Assembly (NCBI RefSeq): GCF_006716235.1
Contig: NZ_VFOR01000002.1
Span: forward strand, 248,001-312,000
DNA from: Propioniferax innocua
GTDB lineage: Bacteria; Actinomycetota; Actinomycetes; Propionibacteriales; Propionibacteriaceae
Direction of reading: 5' to 3'
Length of the DNA stretch: 64,000 nucleotides
The number at the start of each line of letters is the position of its first letter. Position 1 is the first letter of the stretch. Position numbers and translations under genes: made by a program. Positions 51,314 to 59,959 of this stretch are shown one piece after another. The notes beneath the pieces are model-generated. The model made no database searches, had not been told where the DNA came from, and saw only the letters and a list, made by a program, of their open reading frames with translations.

Positions 51314-51359
51314 TCACCTTGACGTTGTGCCGGGCTGTCCCGGCGCAACGTCAAGGTGA
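51314..51359. repeat. 46-bp palindromic element, copy C
   Basis: Begins TCACCTTGACGTTGTGCC; arms of 21 bp with a single G-T mismatch position and a CTGT loop. Lies between convergent nrdF and the DUF1801 gene and covers the last codons of the latter. Confidence 0.88.
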
Positions 51360-51778
51360 GCCACAGAGCACGTCTCCATCTCGGTCTGATGCCGGTGGGA
51401 CGCGGCGACAAGCTCCCGCAGGACGCCAAGATCGGCGTCGGCGAGCTTGGTGAGGTAGAGGCAGCTGCGGCCGGTGCGGTGCTTGCCGAGCCGGCCCAGC
51501 AGATCGCCGTAGCGATCGAAACCCTCGGCGATGTAGATGGTGAGCGCCGCTTTGCGGGGGCAGAACCCGATCGCGCCCATCTCACCGATACGCCCGGACG
51601 CCAGCCGGTACTGCACGCATCCGAAGCCGATGATGCTCGGACCCCAGAGGACCGGCGGCTCTCCCGAGATGTCCTGCATCATCGCGATGAGTTGGCGTGC
51701 CTCGTCACGTCGACGTTCGCTGAGACCAGCGAGAAAATCGTCGATGGAGGCATCGGTCGGCTGGGTCTTGTTGGCCAC
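51314..51778 (-). CDS. DUF1801 family protein
   Basis: 154 residues. DUF1801 signature: SIDDFLAGLSERRRDEARQL, PPVLWGPSIIGFGCVQYRLA and GAIGFCPRKAALTIYIAEGF. The last 15 or so codons (CSVAHLDVAPGQPGTTSR and stop) are read through the 46-bp palindromic element, so this repeat has become coding sequence. The GTG start at 51778 is supported by TACCCT exactly 6 bases upstream (leaderless pattern). Function of the family unknown. Confidence 0.85.
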   Translation of the reverse strand: MANKTQPTDASIDDFLAGLSERRRDEARQLIAMMQDISGEPPVLWGPSIIGFGCVQYRLASGRIGEMGAIGFCPRKAALTIYIAEGFDRYGDLLGRLGKHRTGRSCLYLTKLADADLGVLRELVAASHRHQTEMETCSVAHLDVAPGQPGTTSR

Positions 51779-51867
51779 GGCGACAGGGTACGTGCGACGC
51801 GAAGGCCCCCCATGCAGTGGCCCTTCATGCACGGACAGCCACGTCGCCGCCCCTCCTATTGTTGATT

Positions 51868-52431
51868 ATGATTCGCACCATGCCGATTCTTCAGGACACC
51901 GTCATCGACAGCCACGGCGTACGTCTACGGCCTCTCACCGAGGCTGATGTCCCCTTGATCGCCGAGGCCTGCGCCGACCCTGCGTCGCAGTACTGGTTGC
52001 CGATCCTCCGCCCGTACACGCTCGATTCGGCGCGGGAGTTCGCACTGGAGCTCGCACCCCACTCGCACGCGTCGGGTGACGGTATCGAGCGCGGCGTCGA
52101 GGTGGACGGCGAGTTCGTCGGCGTCGTGGGCCTGAAGAAGACCGACTGGCGAGTGGGCCGGACCGAAGCCGGCTACTGGGTGGCTCCATGGGCACGCGGC
52201 CGCGGTATCGCGGCCAAGGCGTTGTGCGCGATCACCGACTGGGCGCTGGACACCCAGGGGATGCGTCGCGTCGAGATACATGTCGCCACCGGGAACGCCG
52301 CGTCGCTGGCCACCGCCGAACGCGCGATGTTCACCCGGGAGGGGACGCTGCGCCACGCGAACGTGATCGATGGCGAGCCGGTGGACATGGTGCTGTTCAG
52401 CCGCCTCACCGCGGACCCTCGACCCGCCTGA
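51868..52431 (+). CDS. GNAT family N-acetyltransferase (RimJ/RimL type)
   Basis: 187 residues from ATG at 51868; ATG 51880 is an alternative. Acetyl-CoA-dependent acetyltransferase: VRLRPLTEADVPLIAEACAD, the acceptor-side VGVVGLKKTDWRVGRTEAGY, the acetyl-CoA loop VAPWARGRGIAAKALCAITD (RGRGIA) and NAASLATAERAMFTREG. The sequence resembles ribosomal-protein acetyltransferases but the substrate is unknown. A TATTGT lies 5 bases before the start. Confidence 0.85.
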   Translation: MIRTMPILQDTVIDSHGVRLRPLTEADVPLIAEACADPASQYWLPILRPYTLDSAREFALELAPHSHASGDGIERGVEVDGEFVGVVGLKKTDWRVGRTEAGYWVAPWARGRGIAAKALCAITDWALDTQGMRRVEIHVATGNAASLATAERAMFTREGTLRHANVIDGEPVDMVLFSRLTADPRPA

Positions 52432-52477
52432 GGCGCCCTGCCTCCCGGAGACGCCTGCCCTTCTCGTCGGCCCCGAT

Positions 52478-52870
52478 TCAGTCGCGGGGCAGCAGCATCG
52501 TCACCGTCAGTGTGGTGGGTTCGAGGGCCGTGACCGCATGCCGCAGCATCGGCGTCAGATGCAGCACCTGGCCCGGTTCGAGGGTGATCGGACCGTCGGG
52601 GAGGGTGAACTCCACGCGACCCCGGATCACCTGGATCAGGACGGGGTGGCGGGCGGCGTGGTCGGCGAGCACATCACCGGTGGCGAACTCGAAGGCCACC
52701 ACCTTGGTGCCGTCGACGGCGAGAACGGCTTTGGCGCCGGGTTTGCCATTGCGACTGTCGGCCTGATCGATGAGGGCGGCGAGCGTCGCCTCTCCCTCAC
52801 TGTCACCTGCGGTGGAACCTTGATCGACCAGCCCGGCCGTCACCGTCTCGGGGGATTCGTCAGCATTCAT
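52478..52870 (-). CDS. cupin domain protein
   Basis: 130 residues. Single cupin barrel: VVAFEFATGDVLADHAARHP (first motif with His), VLIQVIRGRVEFTLPDGP, LEPGQVLHLTPMLRHAV (second motif with His). A disordered, acidic N terminus precedes it. It may bind a metal or small ligand; many such proteins are enzymes or sensors, and this one has no DNA-binding domain. GGAGGAG lies upstream of the ATG at 52870. Confidence 0.82.
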   Translation of the reverse strand: MNADESPETVTAGLVDQGSTAGDSEGEATLAALIDQADSRNGKPGAKAVLAVDGTKVVAFEFATGDVLADHAARHPVLIQVIRGRVEFTLPDGPITLEPGQVLHLTPMLRHAVTALEPTTLTVTMLLPRD

Positions 52871-53009
52871 GGTGGCTCCTCCTCATCGCCGATGAACCCA
52901 CCGTAACGGCCGACATTTTCGCGGTATCACCCCGTGCGCCGATGACCCACAGCGCAAATCGGCCTCGATACGGAACCGGCCCTTCTTCCGGTTGGGCGAC
53001 AGCCCGCAC

Positions 53010-53786
53010 TCAGCGCTTCCAATACCCGCAGAAGGTGACCTCGCCCTTGCACCAGCCGCGCTGCTTCACGAGGTGCCGACGCACTCCCGTGGCGAGCCGG
53101 GACTCACCCACGGCGAAGGCATGGCGATCGACCTCGGGAAGGCCGAGACCGACGAGCGCCGCCAGAACCGCGTCCCCCGGGTTCTGCCCCGGGCGACGGA
53201 GCAACCACTGAAGGTCCATACCTTCAGGAGCATCGACGCCTTGGGCGTCGGCGAGATCTGCGACCTCGATCATGGCAACCCCTCGGGCATCTTGTGGCAG
53301 GTCCCGCAGGATCCCCAGTACGGCGGGGATGCCGGTCTCATCGGCGGCGATCAGCAGGTGCCCACGGGCGTCGGGCCAACCGCAGCCCTGGTCGAGGATG
53401 ACCGCCGGGTCGCCGGGCCGCGCCGCGAGGGACCAGGGACCGGCCACCCCAGAATCGCCGTGGATGACGAAGTCGATATCGAGTTCCCGTGTTTCGGGAC
53501 GCCAGTTGCGCAGGGTGTAACTCCGAACAGTGGGACGCCTGGACTCCGGAAGCGCCTGAAGTTTGCGGTAGGAGCCGATCGTCATGCGTTGTGGAACCTG
53601 ATCGAGCCCACTCAGGTCTGCCGAGGGCAGGAAGAGCCGCACCCACTGATCGAAGCCGCGCCAGTGCAACCGGTCGAGGTCAGCACCGGTGAAGGTGACG
53701 CGCTGCATGTGGGGCGTGATCCGCTCGGCCCTCACCACCTCGACGCGGAGCGGGCCGCCTTCCTGCGTGACGGTGATCGTGCTCAT
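53010..53786 (-). CDS. siderophore-interacting protein (FAD-binding ferric reductase)
   Basis: 258 residues. NAD(P)H-dependent flavin reductase that frees iron from imported ferric siderophores. FAD-binding segment PTVRSYTLRNWRPETRELDI (RxYT), then DFVIHGDSGVAGPWSLAARP and the NAD-binding side HLLIAADETGIPAVLGILRD. The C-terminal KGEVTFCGYWKR (GYW) is typical. The gene overlaps the upstream MFS gene by 4 bases (ATGA), and both follow a DtxR-type iron box. Confidence 0.93.
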   Translation of the reverse strand: MSTITVTQEGGPLRVEVVRAERITPHMQRVTFTGADLDRLHWRGFDQWVRLFLPSADLSGLDQVPQRMTIGSYRKLQALPESRRPTVRSYTLRNWRPETRELDIDFVIHGDSGVAGPWSLAARPGDPAVILDQGCGWPDARGHLLIAADETGIPAVLGILRDLPQDARGVAMIEVADLADAQGVDAPEGMDLQWLLRRPGQNPGDAVLAALVGLGLPEVDRHAFAVGESRLATGVRRHLVKQRGWCKGEVTFCGYWKR

Positions 53787-55108
53787 GCCGCGCTTCCTTG
53801 ACGCCTGTTCTCATTGCTCGCCCCGCTCCCGTCGGCCGCAGCGGCATGCCGAACGGCCACGATGGTGCCGCTCAGCGCGAGGATCGAGCATCCCACCAGA
53901 ACCACGTGGTAGCCGAATGTGCCGGCCGCATACAGAAGGGCGGCGCCGAGAATGTAGCTGGCGACCATCGCAACAGCGGCCAGCATGGTGAAATCGGTGG
54001 CTTCCGAACCGGGGCGACACATTGACATGTTCACCGTGTAGACCACGGTGCTGGCCGCAGCCATGGCCGCCACGAAGACGCTGAGAGCCACCATGGTGGG
54101 CACCAGCGGGGCGTGCCCGAGGGCCAAAGGCAGAAGTGCCAACGTGGCGAGAGCGTCGACGAGGCCAGCAACGAGCAGACAGTTCCGGCGCCCGAAACGC
54201 GTCACACACGGCCCCACCACCAATGACGCCAGAGCTGCGGGCGCCGCGAGGAACATGCCCAGAACCCACCCGAGTCGGTCGAGCCCCCAGCCGGCGTCGG
54301 CGAGGGCCGGACTGAGGAGTCCGTAGGCCGAGGTCGTTCCCGCCAGGAACAACGGCATGACCAGCAACCCCCATACGCGACCGTCAGGCTGAGCGAAGAC
54401 GCGCATGAGCGCAGAATAGGCACCGGCGAGCCCGGGCACAGGGGCGTCGGAGACCTTCTCGCGGTGGGCGAGCACCATGGGGAGCGGGAGGAGGGACAAC
54501 GTGGTCAGGGTGATCATGGCCGCCACCCAGCCGAAGGCATCGTAGACAAGGACGATGATTCCGCCGCCGAAGACGTTGCCGAGCCACTGGGCGGCGTTCG
54601 CGATGCCATTGGCCAGCGGCCGTGTTCGGTCGGTGACGGCTCGGGCAGTGAGACCATCGGCGGCGATGTCCTGCGTCGCACTGACGAATGTGTAGGTGGC
54701 GATGAGGACGCCGAGGAGCCCGAGGTTGCGCTCGGGGGCGGGCAGCGCGACCAAGCCGAGGCCGGTGAGCGCCAGAAGCGGCTGGAGCACCAGCAGCCAC
54801 GTTCGGTAGTGGCCGTGTCGGGTGCGTCCGAAGCGGTCGATGAGCGGGGCCCAGAGAGGCTTGAGCGCCCAGGTGATCCCCGCAAGACTCATCGCGGCAA
54901 GGCTCTCGAGAGCGACTCCACGCTGGCGCAGCATGGCGGTCAGCCCTACGTAGATGAATCCGACGCCGAGATACTGCGTGATGTAGAGCGAGGAGACCAG
55001 CGGAAGTATGCGCTTGGCCGACCGGTGGGGTGCGCGCCGATGTTCCCGGTCGGCCCGCCCGTCGGCCCCGCGCGTACGCCCACGCACGTCGGTCATCGTG
55101 TTCGCCAT
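53783..55108 (-). CDS. MFS transporter, AmpG-like, iron-regulated
   Basis: 441 residues with 12 membrane segments. LPLVSSLYITQYLGVGFIYV, ALKPLWAPLIDRFGRTRHGH and QDIAADGLTARAV resemble the AmpG/PAT branch of the major facilitator superfamily; such proteins occur with siderophore reductases and are thought to move siderophores. The ATG at 55108 has GAAGGGG 5 bases upstream. It is first of a two-gene operon with the siderophore-interacting protein. The DtxR box 16 bases upstream of the start predicts repression by iron. Confidence 0.88.
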   Translation of the reverse strand: MANTMTDVRGRTRGADGRADREHRRAPHRSAKRILPLVSSLYITQYLGVGFIYVGLTAMLRQRGVALESLAAMSLAGITWALKPLWAPLIDRFGRTRHGHYRTWLLVLQPLLALTGLGLVALPAPERNLGLLGVLIATYTFVSATQDIAADGLTARAVTDRTRPLANGIANAAQWLGNVFGGGIIVLVYDAFGWVAAMITLTTLSLLPLPMVLAHREKVSDAPVPGLAGAYSALMRVFAQPDGRVWGLLVMPLFLAGTTSAYGLLSPALADAGWGLDRLGWVLGMFLAAPAALASLVVGPCVTRFGRRNCLLVAGLVDALATLALLPLALGHAPLVPTMVALSVFVAAMAAASTVVYTVNMSMCRPGSEATDFTMLAAVAMVASYILGAALLYAAGTFGYHVVLVGCSILALSGTIVAVRHAAAADGSGASNENRRQGSAA

Positions 55109-55123
55109 ACTCACCCCTTCGTT

Positions 55124-55142
55124 TTAGGCGAGCCTAACCTTA
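55124..55142. promoter_or_regulatory. DtxR/IdeR iron box
   Basis: TTAGGCGAGCCTAACCTTA matches the 19-bp DtxR/IdeR consensus (TTAGGTTAGGCTAACCTAA) at about 15 positions, including the TTAGG and CCTAA half-sites. It lies just upstream of the MFS-SIP operon, so iron-bound DtxR-type repressor should shut it off. Confidence 0.85.
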
Positions 55143-55304
55143 ACCTCCTTCCGGTGTGGCTGCAACAGTGGCGCACCTCCCCACGGCCCGCGCACCCCGG
55201 CCGCGATCCCGCGGACAGGCGAAGGGCCCGCCCGGCGGTGCGATGGGGCCGGGGCCCCGCACGCCGTCGGTCATCCTCCACGAGGGCGCGCATAGAGTTC
55301 AGGC

Positions 55305-55781
55305 ATGGAACTCCACGTCGACGTCGAGCCGTTCGCCTTCCTCATCGGCACATGGTCGGGCGAGGGCCGCGGCCACTACCCCACCATCGACGACTTCACC
55401 TACACCGAGACGATCACCTTCACCGCAATCCCCGGCAAACCGTTCCTGAAGTACGAGCAGCGGACGATGTCCCCCACCGGCACTCCGATGCACACCGAGT
55501 CGGGGTTCCTGCGGTTCGTCGGCGGAGACGCCCTGGAGTTCACACTGGCCCAGCCGACCGGGCAGGTCGAGATCCTCGAAGGCACCACATCGACCGACCA
55601 CAGATCGTTGACCTTCACATCGACGTCGGTCGGGAACTCACCCACGGCAAAGACGGTGACCAGCACCGCCCGCCGATACACCCTCGACGAGAACCTCACC
55701 GCCATACACAGCGAGTTCGACATGGCGGCGGTCGGCGTCGACGCGACCAATCATCTGACCAGCGACCTGCGCAAGGCATGA
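55305..55781 (+). CDS. nitrobindin-like heme-binding beta-barrel protein
   Basis: 158 residues. The motif FLIGTWSGEGRGHYPTIDDF (GxWxGxGxGxYP) defines bacterial nitrobindins, and the C-terminal NHLTSDLRKA carries the His expected to ligate heme. Nitrobindins bind ferric heme and isomerise peroxynitrite to nitrate. The ATG at 55305 has TAGAGT exactly 6 bases upstream (leaderless pattern). Its place next to iron-regulated genes fits a heme protein but no shared control is seen. Confidence 0.9.
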   Translation: MELHVDVEPFAFLIGTWSGEGRGHYPTIDDFTYTETITFTAIPGKPFLKYEQRTMSPTGTPMHTESGFLRFVGGDALEFTLAQPTGQVEILEGTTSTDHRSLTFTSTSVGNSPTAKTVTSTARRYTLDENLTAIHSEFDMAAVGVDATNHLTSDLRKA

Positions 55782-55935
55782 GGGATCAGTGCGCACCCAG
55801 CGCAGGCAGGGCCACGAACACACCCATCGCCCCCTCGCGTCACGCCACGCACCGGACTTCGACATCATCACGTTCACAATGCCGCCTCCTCCCGACCACC
55901 GAAACACCTTGCTTGCACATTGCTAGCATCAAGGC

Positions 55936-56163
55936 ATGACGACCCTCTACATCCGTGATGTGCCAGAGGACGTGGCCGAAACACTGAAGCAACGGGCTGC
56001 TGAGCGCGGCCAGTCGCTCTCGGCATTCCTCAACGGGCAGCTCTCGCAGATCGCCAACAGGCCCACCAACGAGGCACTGGTGGAAAGACTCCGCGCCCGC
56101 AACCGTGCCAACGCTGTCACGACCGACCGCATCCTCGACGAACTGCACCAATCACGGCGATGA
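55936..56163 (+). CDS. VapB/FitA-type antitoxin
   Basis: 75 residues. Ribbon-helix-helix N terminus (TTLYIRDVPEDVAETLKQRA, then RGQSLSAFLNGQL) and a basic C-terminal arm (RLRARNRANAVTTDRILDEL) that would embrace the toxin. TAGCAT lies exactly 6 bases before the ATG, and CCTTG...CAAGG flanks it, so a leaderless autoregulated promoter is likely. Its stop overlaps the toxin start as ATGA. Confidence 0.9.
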   Translation: MTTLYIRDVPEDVAETLKQRAAERGQSLSAFLNGQLSQIANRPTNEALVERLRARNRANAVTTDRILDELHQSRR

Positions 56164-56555
56164 TCGTCATCGACGCCTCCGCCATGGTCGAGGCCCTGGT
56201 CGGCGCATCACCGAGTGATGAGCTCCTCGACGCCCTGACGCAGCAGCTCCATGCGCCGAACCTGCTCGATGTCGAGGTGACTTCGGTGCTGCGAGGTCTT
56301 GAGCTCGGCCGAGTCCTTCCTCGAGATGCCGCACTCACGGGGCTTCGCGACTACTGGGACTTCTCCATCGTGCGGCACAACATGGAACCGTTGACCGAAC
56401 GGATCTGGAGCCTGCGTCACCAGTTCACAAGCTACGACAGCTTCTATCTGGCCCTGGCCGAGGCACTCGACGCTCCTCTGCTCACCTGTGACAGAAAACT
56501 CACCGCCTCCGGGCACACCGCGCACATCCAGCTCGTTGGCCGCTCCAGTCAGTAG
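56160..56555 (+). CDS. VapC-type PIN-domain toxin
   Basis: 131 residues. PIN ribonuclease with acidic catalytic residues in IVIDASAMVEAL (Asp), NLLDVEVTSVL (Glu), SYDSFYLALAEAL (Asp) and TCDRKL (Asp). It cleaves tRNA or rRNA when freed from its antitoxin; the target of this one is unknown. Translationally coupled to the antitoxin gene. All four acidic positions are intact, so the module looks active. Confidence 0.92.
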   Translation: MIVIDASAMVEALVGASPSDELLDALTQQLHAPNLLDVEVTSVLRGLELGRVLPRDAALTGLRDYWDFSIVRHNMEPLTERIWSLRHQFTSYDSFYLALAEALDAPLLTCDRKLTASGHTAHIQLVGRSSQ

Positions 56556-56665
56556 TGACCGCCTCTGCGCCGACCGCAGCATGCGGACGTGCCAGAACCA
56601 CAGAGCCCTACTGCGGAAGTGTCCATCGGAGGTCACTGCCAACCACAACATTTAGGCTGGACGCC

Positions 56666-57109
56666 ATGGACGCGCTGTTCCTCAGCCCGGGCCCCGGAAT
56701 CCCCGCCGGTCTGCGGATCCCCGAGACACACCTCACCGAGGTGTTCTCGCGTTCCTCCGGCCCGGGCGGGCAGGGAGTCAACACGACCGACAGCAGGGTC
56801 CAGTTGTCGATCGATGTGGCCACTGCGGATGTGTTCACCGAGAAGCAGAGACAGCGCATCCTGAGCAACCTTGCGACTCGCCTGGACGGCACGGTCCTGA
56901 TGGTCTCGGTGTCGACGCAACGTTCCCAGCGTCAGAACCGGGCCGAGGCGCGTCGGCGTCTGGCCGAACTGCTCCGGCAGGCCGTGGCCCCGCCACCACC
57001 GACGCGTCGAGCGACACGGCCCACGCGTGGTTCAGTGCGCAGGCGCCTGGAGGCGAAGCGTCGACGCTCCCAGATCAAGGCCACCAGACGGCGGCCTGCT
57101 GCGGAGTGA
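56666..57109 (+). CDS. arfB: peptidyl-tRNA hydrolase ArfB (release-factor-like ribosome rescue)
   Basis: 147 residues. Catalytic GGQ in VFSRSSGPGGQGVNTTDSRV and a basic C-terminal tail (RGSVRRRLEAKRRRSQIKAT, then RRRPAAE) that reaches into the empty mRNA channel. It lacks the codon-reading domains of RF1/RF2. It frees ribosomes stalled without a stop codon. The ATG at 56666 has TAGGCT exactly 7 bases upstream (leaderless), which settles the start; the frame is open to 56555. Confidence 0.93.
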   Translation: MDALFLSPGPGIPAGLRIPETHLTEVFSRSSGPGGQGVNTTDSRVQLSIDVATADVFTEKQRQRILSNLATRLDGTVLMVSVSTQRSQRQNRAEARRRLAELLRQAVAPPPPTRRATRPTRGSVRRRLEAKRRRSQIKATRRRPAAE

Positions 57110-57140
57110 TGCGTGGGCGCTGAGCCCCGCGGACACCGAC

Positions 57141-59156
57141 TCACCACGAGCTGCCGCCGCCTCCGCCGCCACCTCCACCGGAGGATCCTCCCCGAGACGA
57201 GAACGAACTGGAGCGGCTTCCGCCGCCGGTACCCCTACTGGAGCTGACCGAACTGCTCGAGCTGCTGGATGGTGCCGTCGAGCGTCGCACGTCACGTTCG
57301 AAGTCTCGGCTGTCGAAGTACCGGCCATCGCGTCCGCCGTCCCACCACCTGGCCGAAGGCTGCGGGATGCGTCCCTGCTCGACGAGCCGTTGGCAGACCT
57401 TGGACCACCTGTCGGTGAGGCCGAACGCGATCGCCCATGGGAGGAACTCCGAGTAGATGTCGCGTCCCTCCTCGAACTGCAGTTGATCGGCCTCGGCTGT
57501 GGCGAGGTACTGCCGGAATCCTTCGACGCGGTCGGTCATGGCACGTCCGTGAGCACTGCGCTGCCCTCGTTTCGAGCCGGCCTTCGCCATGAGGTTCAGT
57601 CCGAAACGGATCGGGATCATCACGAGCACGACCGGGATGATCCACAGCAGGAGCCATGGATCGAGCCCGCGCAGGCGCTGCAGCAGTGCGCGCACCCACT
57701 CGTTGTCGGCCCATGCACCATCACCACCCACGAGAAGGATCGCCAGGAGCAGGCCGATCGTCACGACGACGCCGATGGTCTTGCTGATGAGCGAGAAGAC
57801 GCGCCCCAGGGGCGTGACGAACTTGTCCCCGGGACGGTGCAGCCACCAGCCCTCACGCTCATCGCGGGACCGCACCGCATTGCTCATGGCCACATGGGTA
57901 CGGCGCAGGGAACTCTCGCCGTGGAGTGCACGCACCTCACCGCTGCGCCCGGCAGGAAACAGTTTCGACACCACGGCTTCCTCGACCTCACCACGGGCCA
58001 AGGATGCGTCGAGCAGGGTGAGCCGGTATCCCTGTCGGCTGTCACCAGCGATGTGCAGGACGCCCCGCACGGCCATCGAGATCAGGGTCGCTGCGGTTTC
58101 CCGACCGGTGAGCTTCGCATCATGCAGCCACCCGGCGGCGGCCACATCCAGCTCCGGAGGTTCGAAGGCGACCGGAATGACCGTGTCACGGGTCGATGGG
58201 CCGACGCGGGTGTCATCCCCACGCCCCGGCACGGTCCCGGCGGGCAGATTCAGGTAGCGCAGGTCGCGACGACGGGCCAGCGTCAGGAATCCGCCGATCG
58301 CGGTGAACACCGCAGCGATGGCAGCCAGGACGCCGCCGATCTTGGCCTTGTCGACCGCCTCGGCGCGCAGCCGATCGAAGAAGGACGCCTCGAGGATCGG
58401 GGCGGCATTGTCCACGGCGCCCTTGGTGATCATGGCACCGACGGTGAGCCCCTCCCCTGCCGGCAAGCGTTCCTGAGTGGCCCGGTAGGTGCCGTCGGTG
58501 ACTCCGAATCGGTCGCACTCGGTGGTGCTCCCCATCTCGCCGACGTAGCACCTCGCGTCCTGCACCCCTTCGGGGACTTTCACGCTGATCGTGATGTCGT
58601 TCAACGTCGCCTGCCAACCGGTGCCCACGACGTCCCAATAGAGCTCGTCATATTCGTCCTGACCGCGCAGCGCGCCTTCGAGCGTGTAGGAGATCACGTA
58701 GGTTGCGGTGTCCGAGTCGACGGTGGATTCGGGGTCACCGATGCGCAGGGTGGTGGTCTGCACCCGGCTTCCCAGCTCGCCCCCAGACTCTTCGGTGAAC
58801 TGGTCGGGAGCATCAGGGCTCTCCACGGCGAAGTCCGAGTAGCGGTAGACGATGTCCTTGGTCCGGTCGTCCTTCTCGGGCTCTCTGCTGACGAATTCGC
58901 GCAGGATTCCACGTCGCCCCGAATCGTCACCGAAACGCCACACGATGGTCTCGGTCGCGTCGATGGTTCCGTCCTTGTTGACCGTGTACTCGATGTCGAA
59001 CGAATCGACAGAATCCCCCGCTGCGTGCGCCGGGAGCACATGCATGGGGGAAGCGACCAAGCACAGGCCGAGCAGCCACATCACCACCACGTGAGCCGCA
59101 AGACGTCGCGCACTCCGGGGACGAGCCCGGACCGAAGAGGCAAGGGGCACGGTCAT
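57141..59156 (-). CDS. DUF2207 family predicted membrane protein, second copy
   Basis: 671 residues. Signal peptide (VVVMWLLGLCLVASPMHVLP, AHA), an extracellular beta-rich domain of about 230 residues (DSFDIEYTVNKDGTIDATET, IVWRFGDDSGRRGILREF), a membrane segment, the family pattern AKLTGRETAATLISMAVRGVL, two further membrane segments near 450 and 490, and FLPWAIAFGLTDRWSKVCQRL. The tail is Ser/Gly-rich and ends GGGGGGGGGSSW. Same architecture as the protein at 12153-14021 but with low overall identity. Function unknown. ATG 59156 or GTG 59159 are both possible. Confidence 0.88.
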   Translation of the reverse strand: MTVPLASSVRARPRSARRLAAHVVVMWLLGLCLVASPMHVLPAHAAGDSVDSFDIEYTVNKDGTIDATETIVWRFGDDSGRRGILREFVSREPEKDDRTKDIVYRYSDFAVESPDAPDQFTEESGGELGSRVQTTTLRIGDPESTVDSDTATYVISYTLEGALRGQDEYDELYWDVVGTGWQATLNDITISVKVPEGVQDARCYVGEMGSTTECDRFGVTDGTYRATQERLPAGEGLTVGAMITKGAVDNAAPILEASFFDRLRAEAVDKAKIGGVLAAIAAVFTAIGGFLTLARRRDLRYLNLPAGTVPGRGDDTRVGPSTRDTVIPVAFEPPELDVAAAGWLHDAKLTGRETAATLISMAVRGVLHIAGDSRQGYRLTLLDASLARGEVEEAVVSKLFPAGRSGEVRALHGESSLRRTHVAMSNAVRSRDEREGWWLHRPGDKFVTPLGRVFSLISKTIGVVVTIGLLLAILLVGGDGAWADNEWVRALLQRLRGLDPWLLLWIIPVVLVMIPIRFGLNLMAKAGSKRGQRSAHGRAMTDRVEGFRQYLATAEADQLQFEEGRDIYSEFLPWAIAFGLTDRWSKVCQRLVEQGRIPQPSARWWDGGRDGRYFDSRDFERDVRRSTAPSSSSSSSVSSSRGTGGGSRSSSFSSRGGSSGGGGGGGGGSSW

Positions 59157-59312
59157 CACACTTTCTTCTCGAACCGCGGTGGAGTCACGCCGCTCGCACG
59201 CGGAGGCGAGCAGATCCGCCCCAATCTAACGTTTCGCCGCACCAGCGTCGACGCCGATACCAATTGCCCTTGAACCCCTGGAGGCAGGACCCGCATCACC
59301 CCATGACCACGC

Positions 59313-59930
59313 TCAGGAACTTCGGCCACGAAGCAGCGCGTCGAGCCCGGAACTCACGATCTCCTCCGGGTCGACGCAGTGCCCCACATGCAGGGCCGCG
59401 TATGCGGGAGCGATCTCCCCATCCACGGCGCTGACGCGCTCCTGATCGGCCATCGGCGCCGTCGTTGCGCTGCCGATGACGAAGTTGGATAACGCGTAGG
59501 CGTCACCGAGAGGATCCGGCGACCCCTGCTCCATGAGCAACACGCACATGCGTTCAGACAGCCGAAGGTAGTTCGGCCCTCTGGGGGCACGCATCGCGAT
59601 GACCTGACACGCCCAGGGGTGCCGGACGAGGTGACGGAAGTACGCCATCAACAGCTCACGGAGAGGCGCTTTGTCCAGAGCGGCCTGCAGGGTCGCGTCG
59701 CGTCCCAACACGTCGTCGAGGGCGAGGTCGAGAATGTCGTCAGCCGACGAGAGCCGCGAATACAGACTCGCCGCGGCGACATCGAGCTCCTTCGCCACAG
59801 CCCTGACGGTCAGAGCGCGCAGCCCACCAGCGTCGAGGATGCGCCCCGCGGTGCGGGCAACTTCGGAGGTGTCGACGGCACGCTGCCGTGTGACGGGCTT
59901 GCGATGGTCCCAGTAACTCACACCCACCAT
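59313..59930 (-). CDS. TetR family regulator
   Basis: 205 residues from ATG at 59930; TTG at 59939 is an alternative. The N-terminal HTH is ARTAGRILDAGGLRALTVRA then VAKELDVAAASLYSRLSSAD, with the ligand domain after it (LLMAYFRHLVRHPWACQVIA, DPLGDAYALSNFVIGSATTA), of the TetR C-terminal type seen with drug-responsive regulators. It is divergent from a double acetyltransferase with only about 30 bases between starts, so it probably controls that gene and itself. Confidence 0.87.
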   Translation of the reverse strand: MVGVSYWDHRKPVTRQRAVDTSEVARTAGRILDAGGLRALTVRAVAKELDVAAASLYSRLSSADDILDLALDDVLGRDATLQAALDKAPLRELLMAYFRHLVRHPWACQVIAMRAPRGPNYLRLSERMCVLLMEQGSPDPLGDAYALSNFVIGSATTAPMADQERVSAVDGEIAPAYAALHVGHCVDPEEIVSSGLDALLRGRSS

Positions 59931-59959
59931 CTTATTCAAACGGTGTTAGTTTAGTGGCC

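Noticed and set aside
57027-59273. A 748-codon plus-strand frame opposite the second DUF2207 gene
   Set aside because: Antisense shadow; the minus-strand protein has a signal peptide, membrane segments and family motifs.
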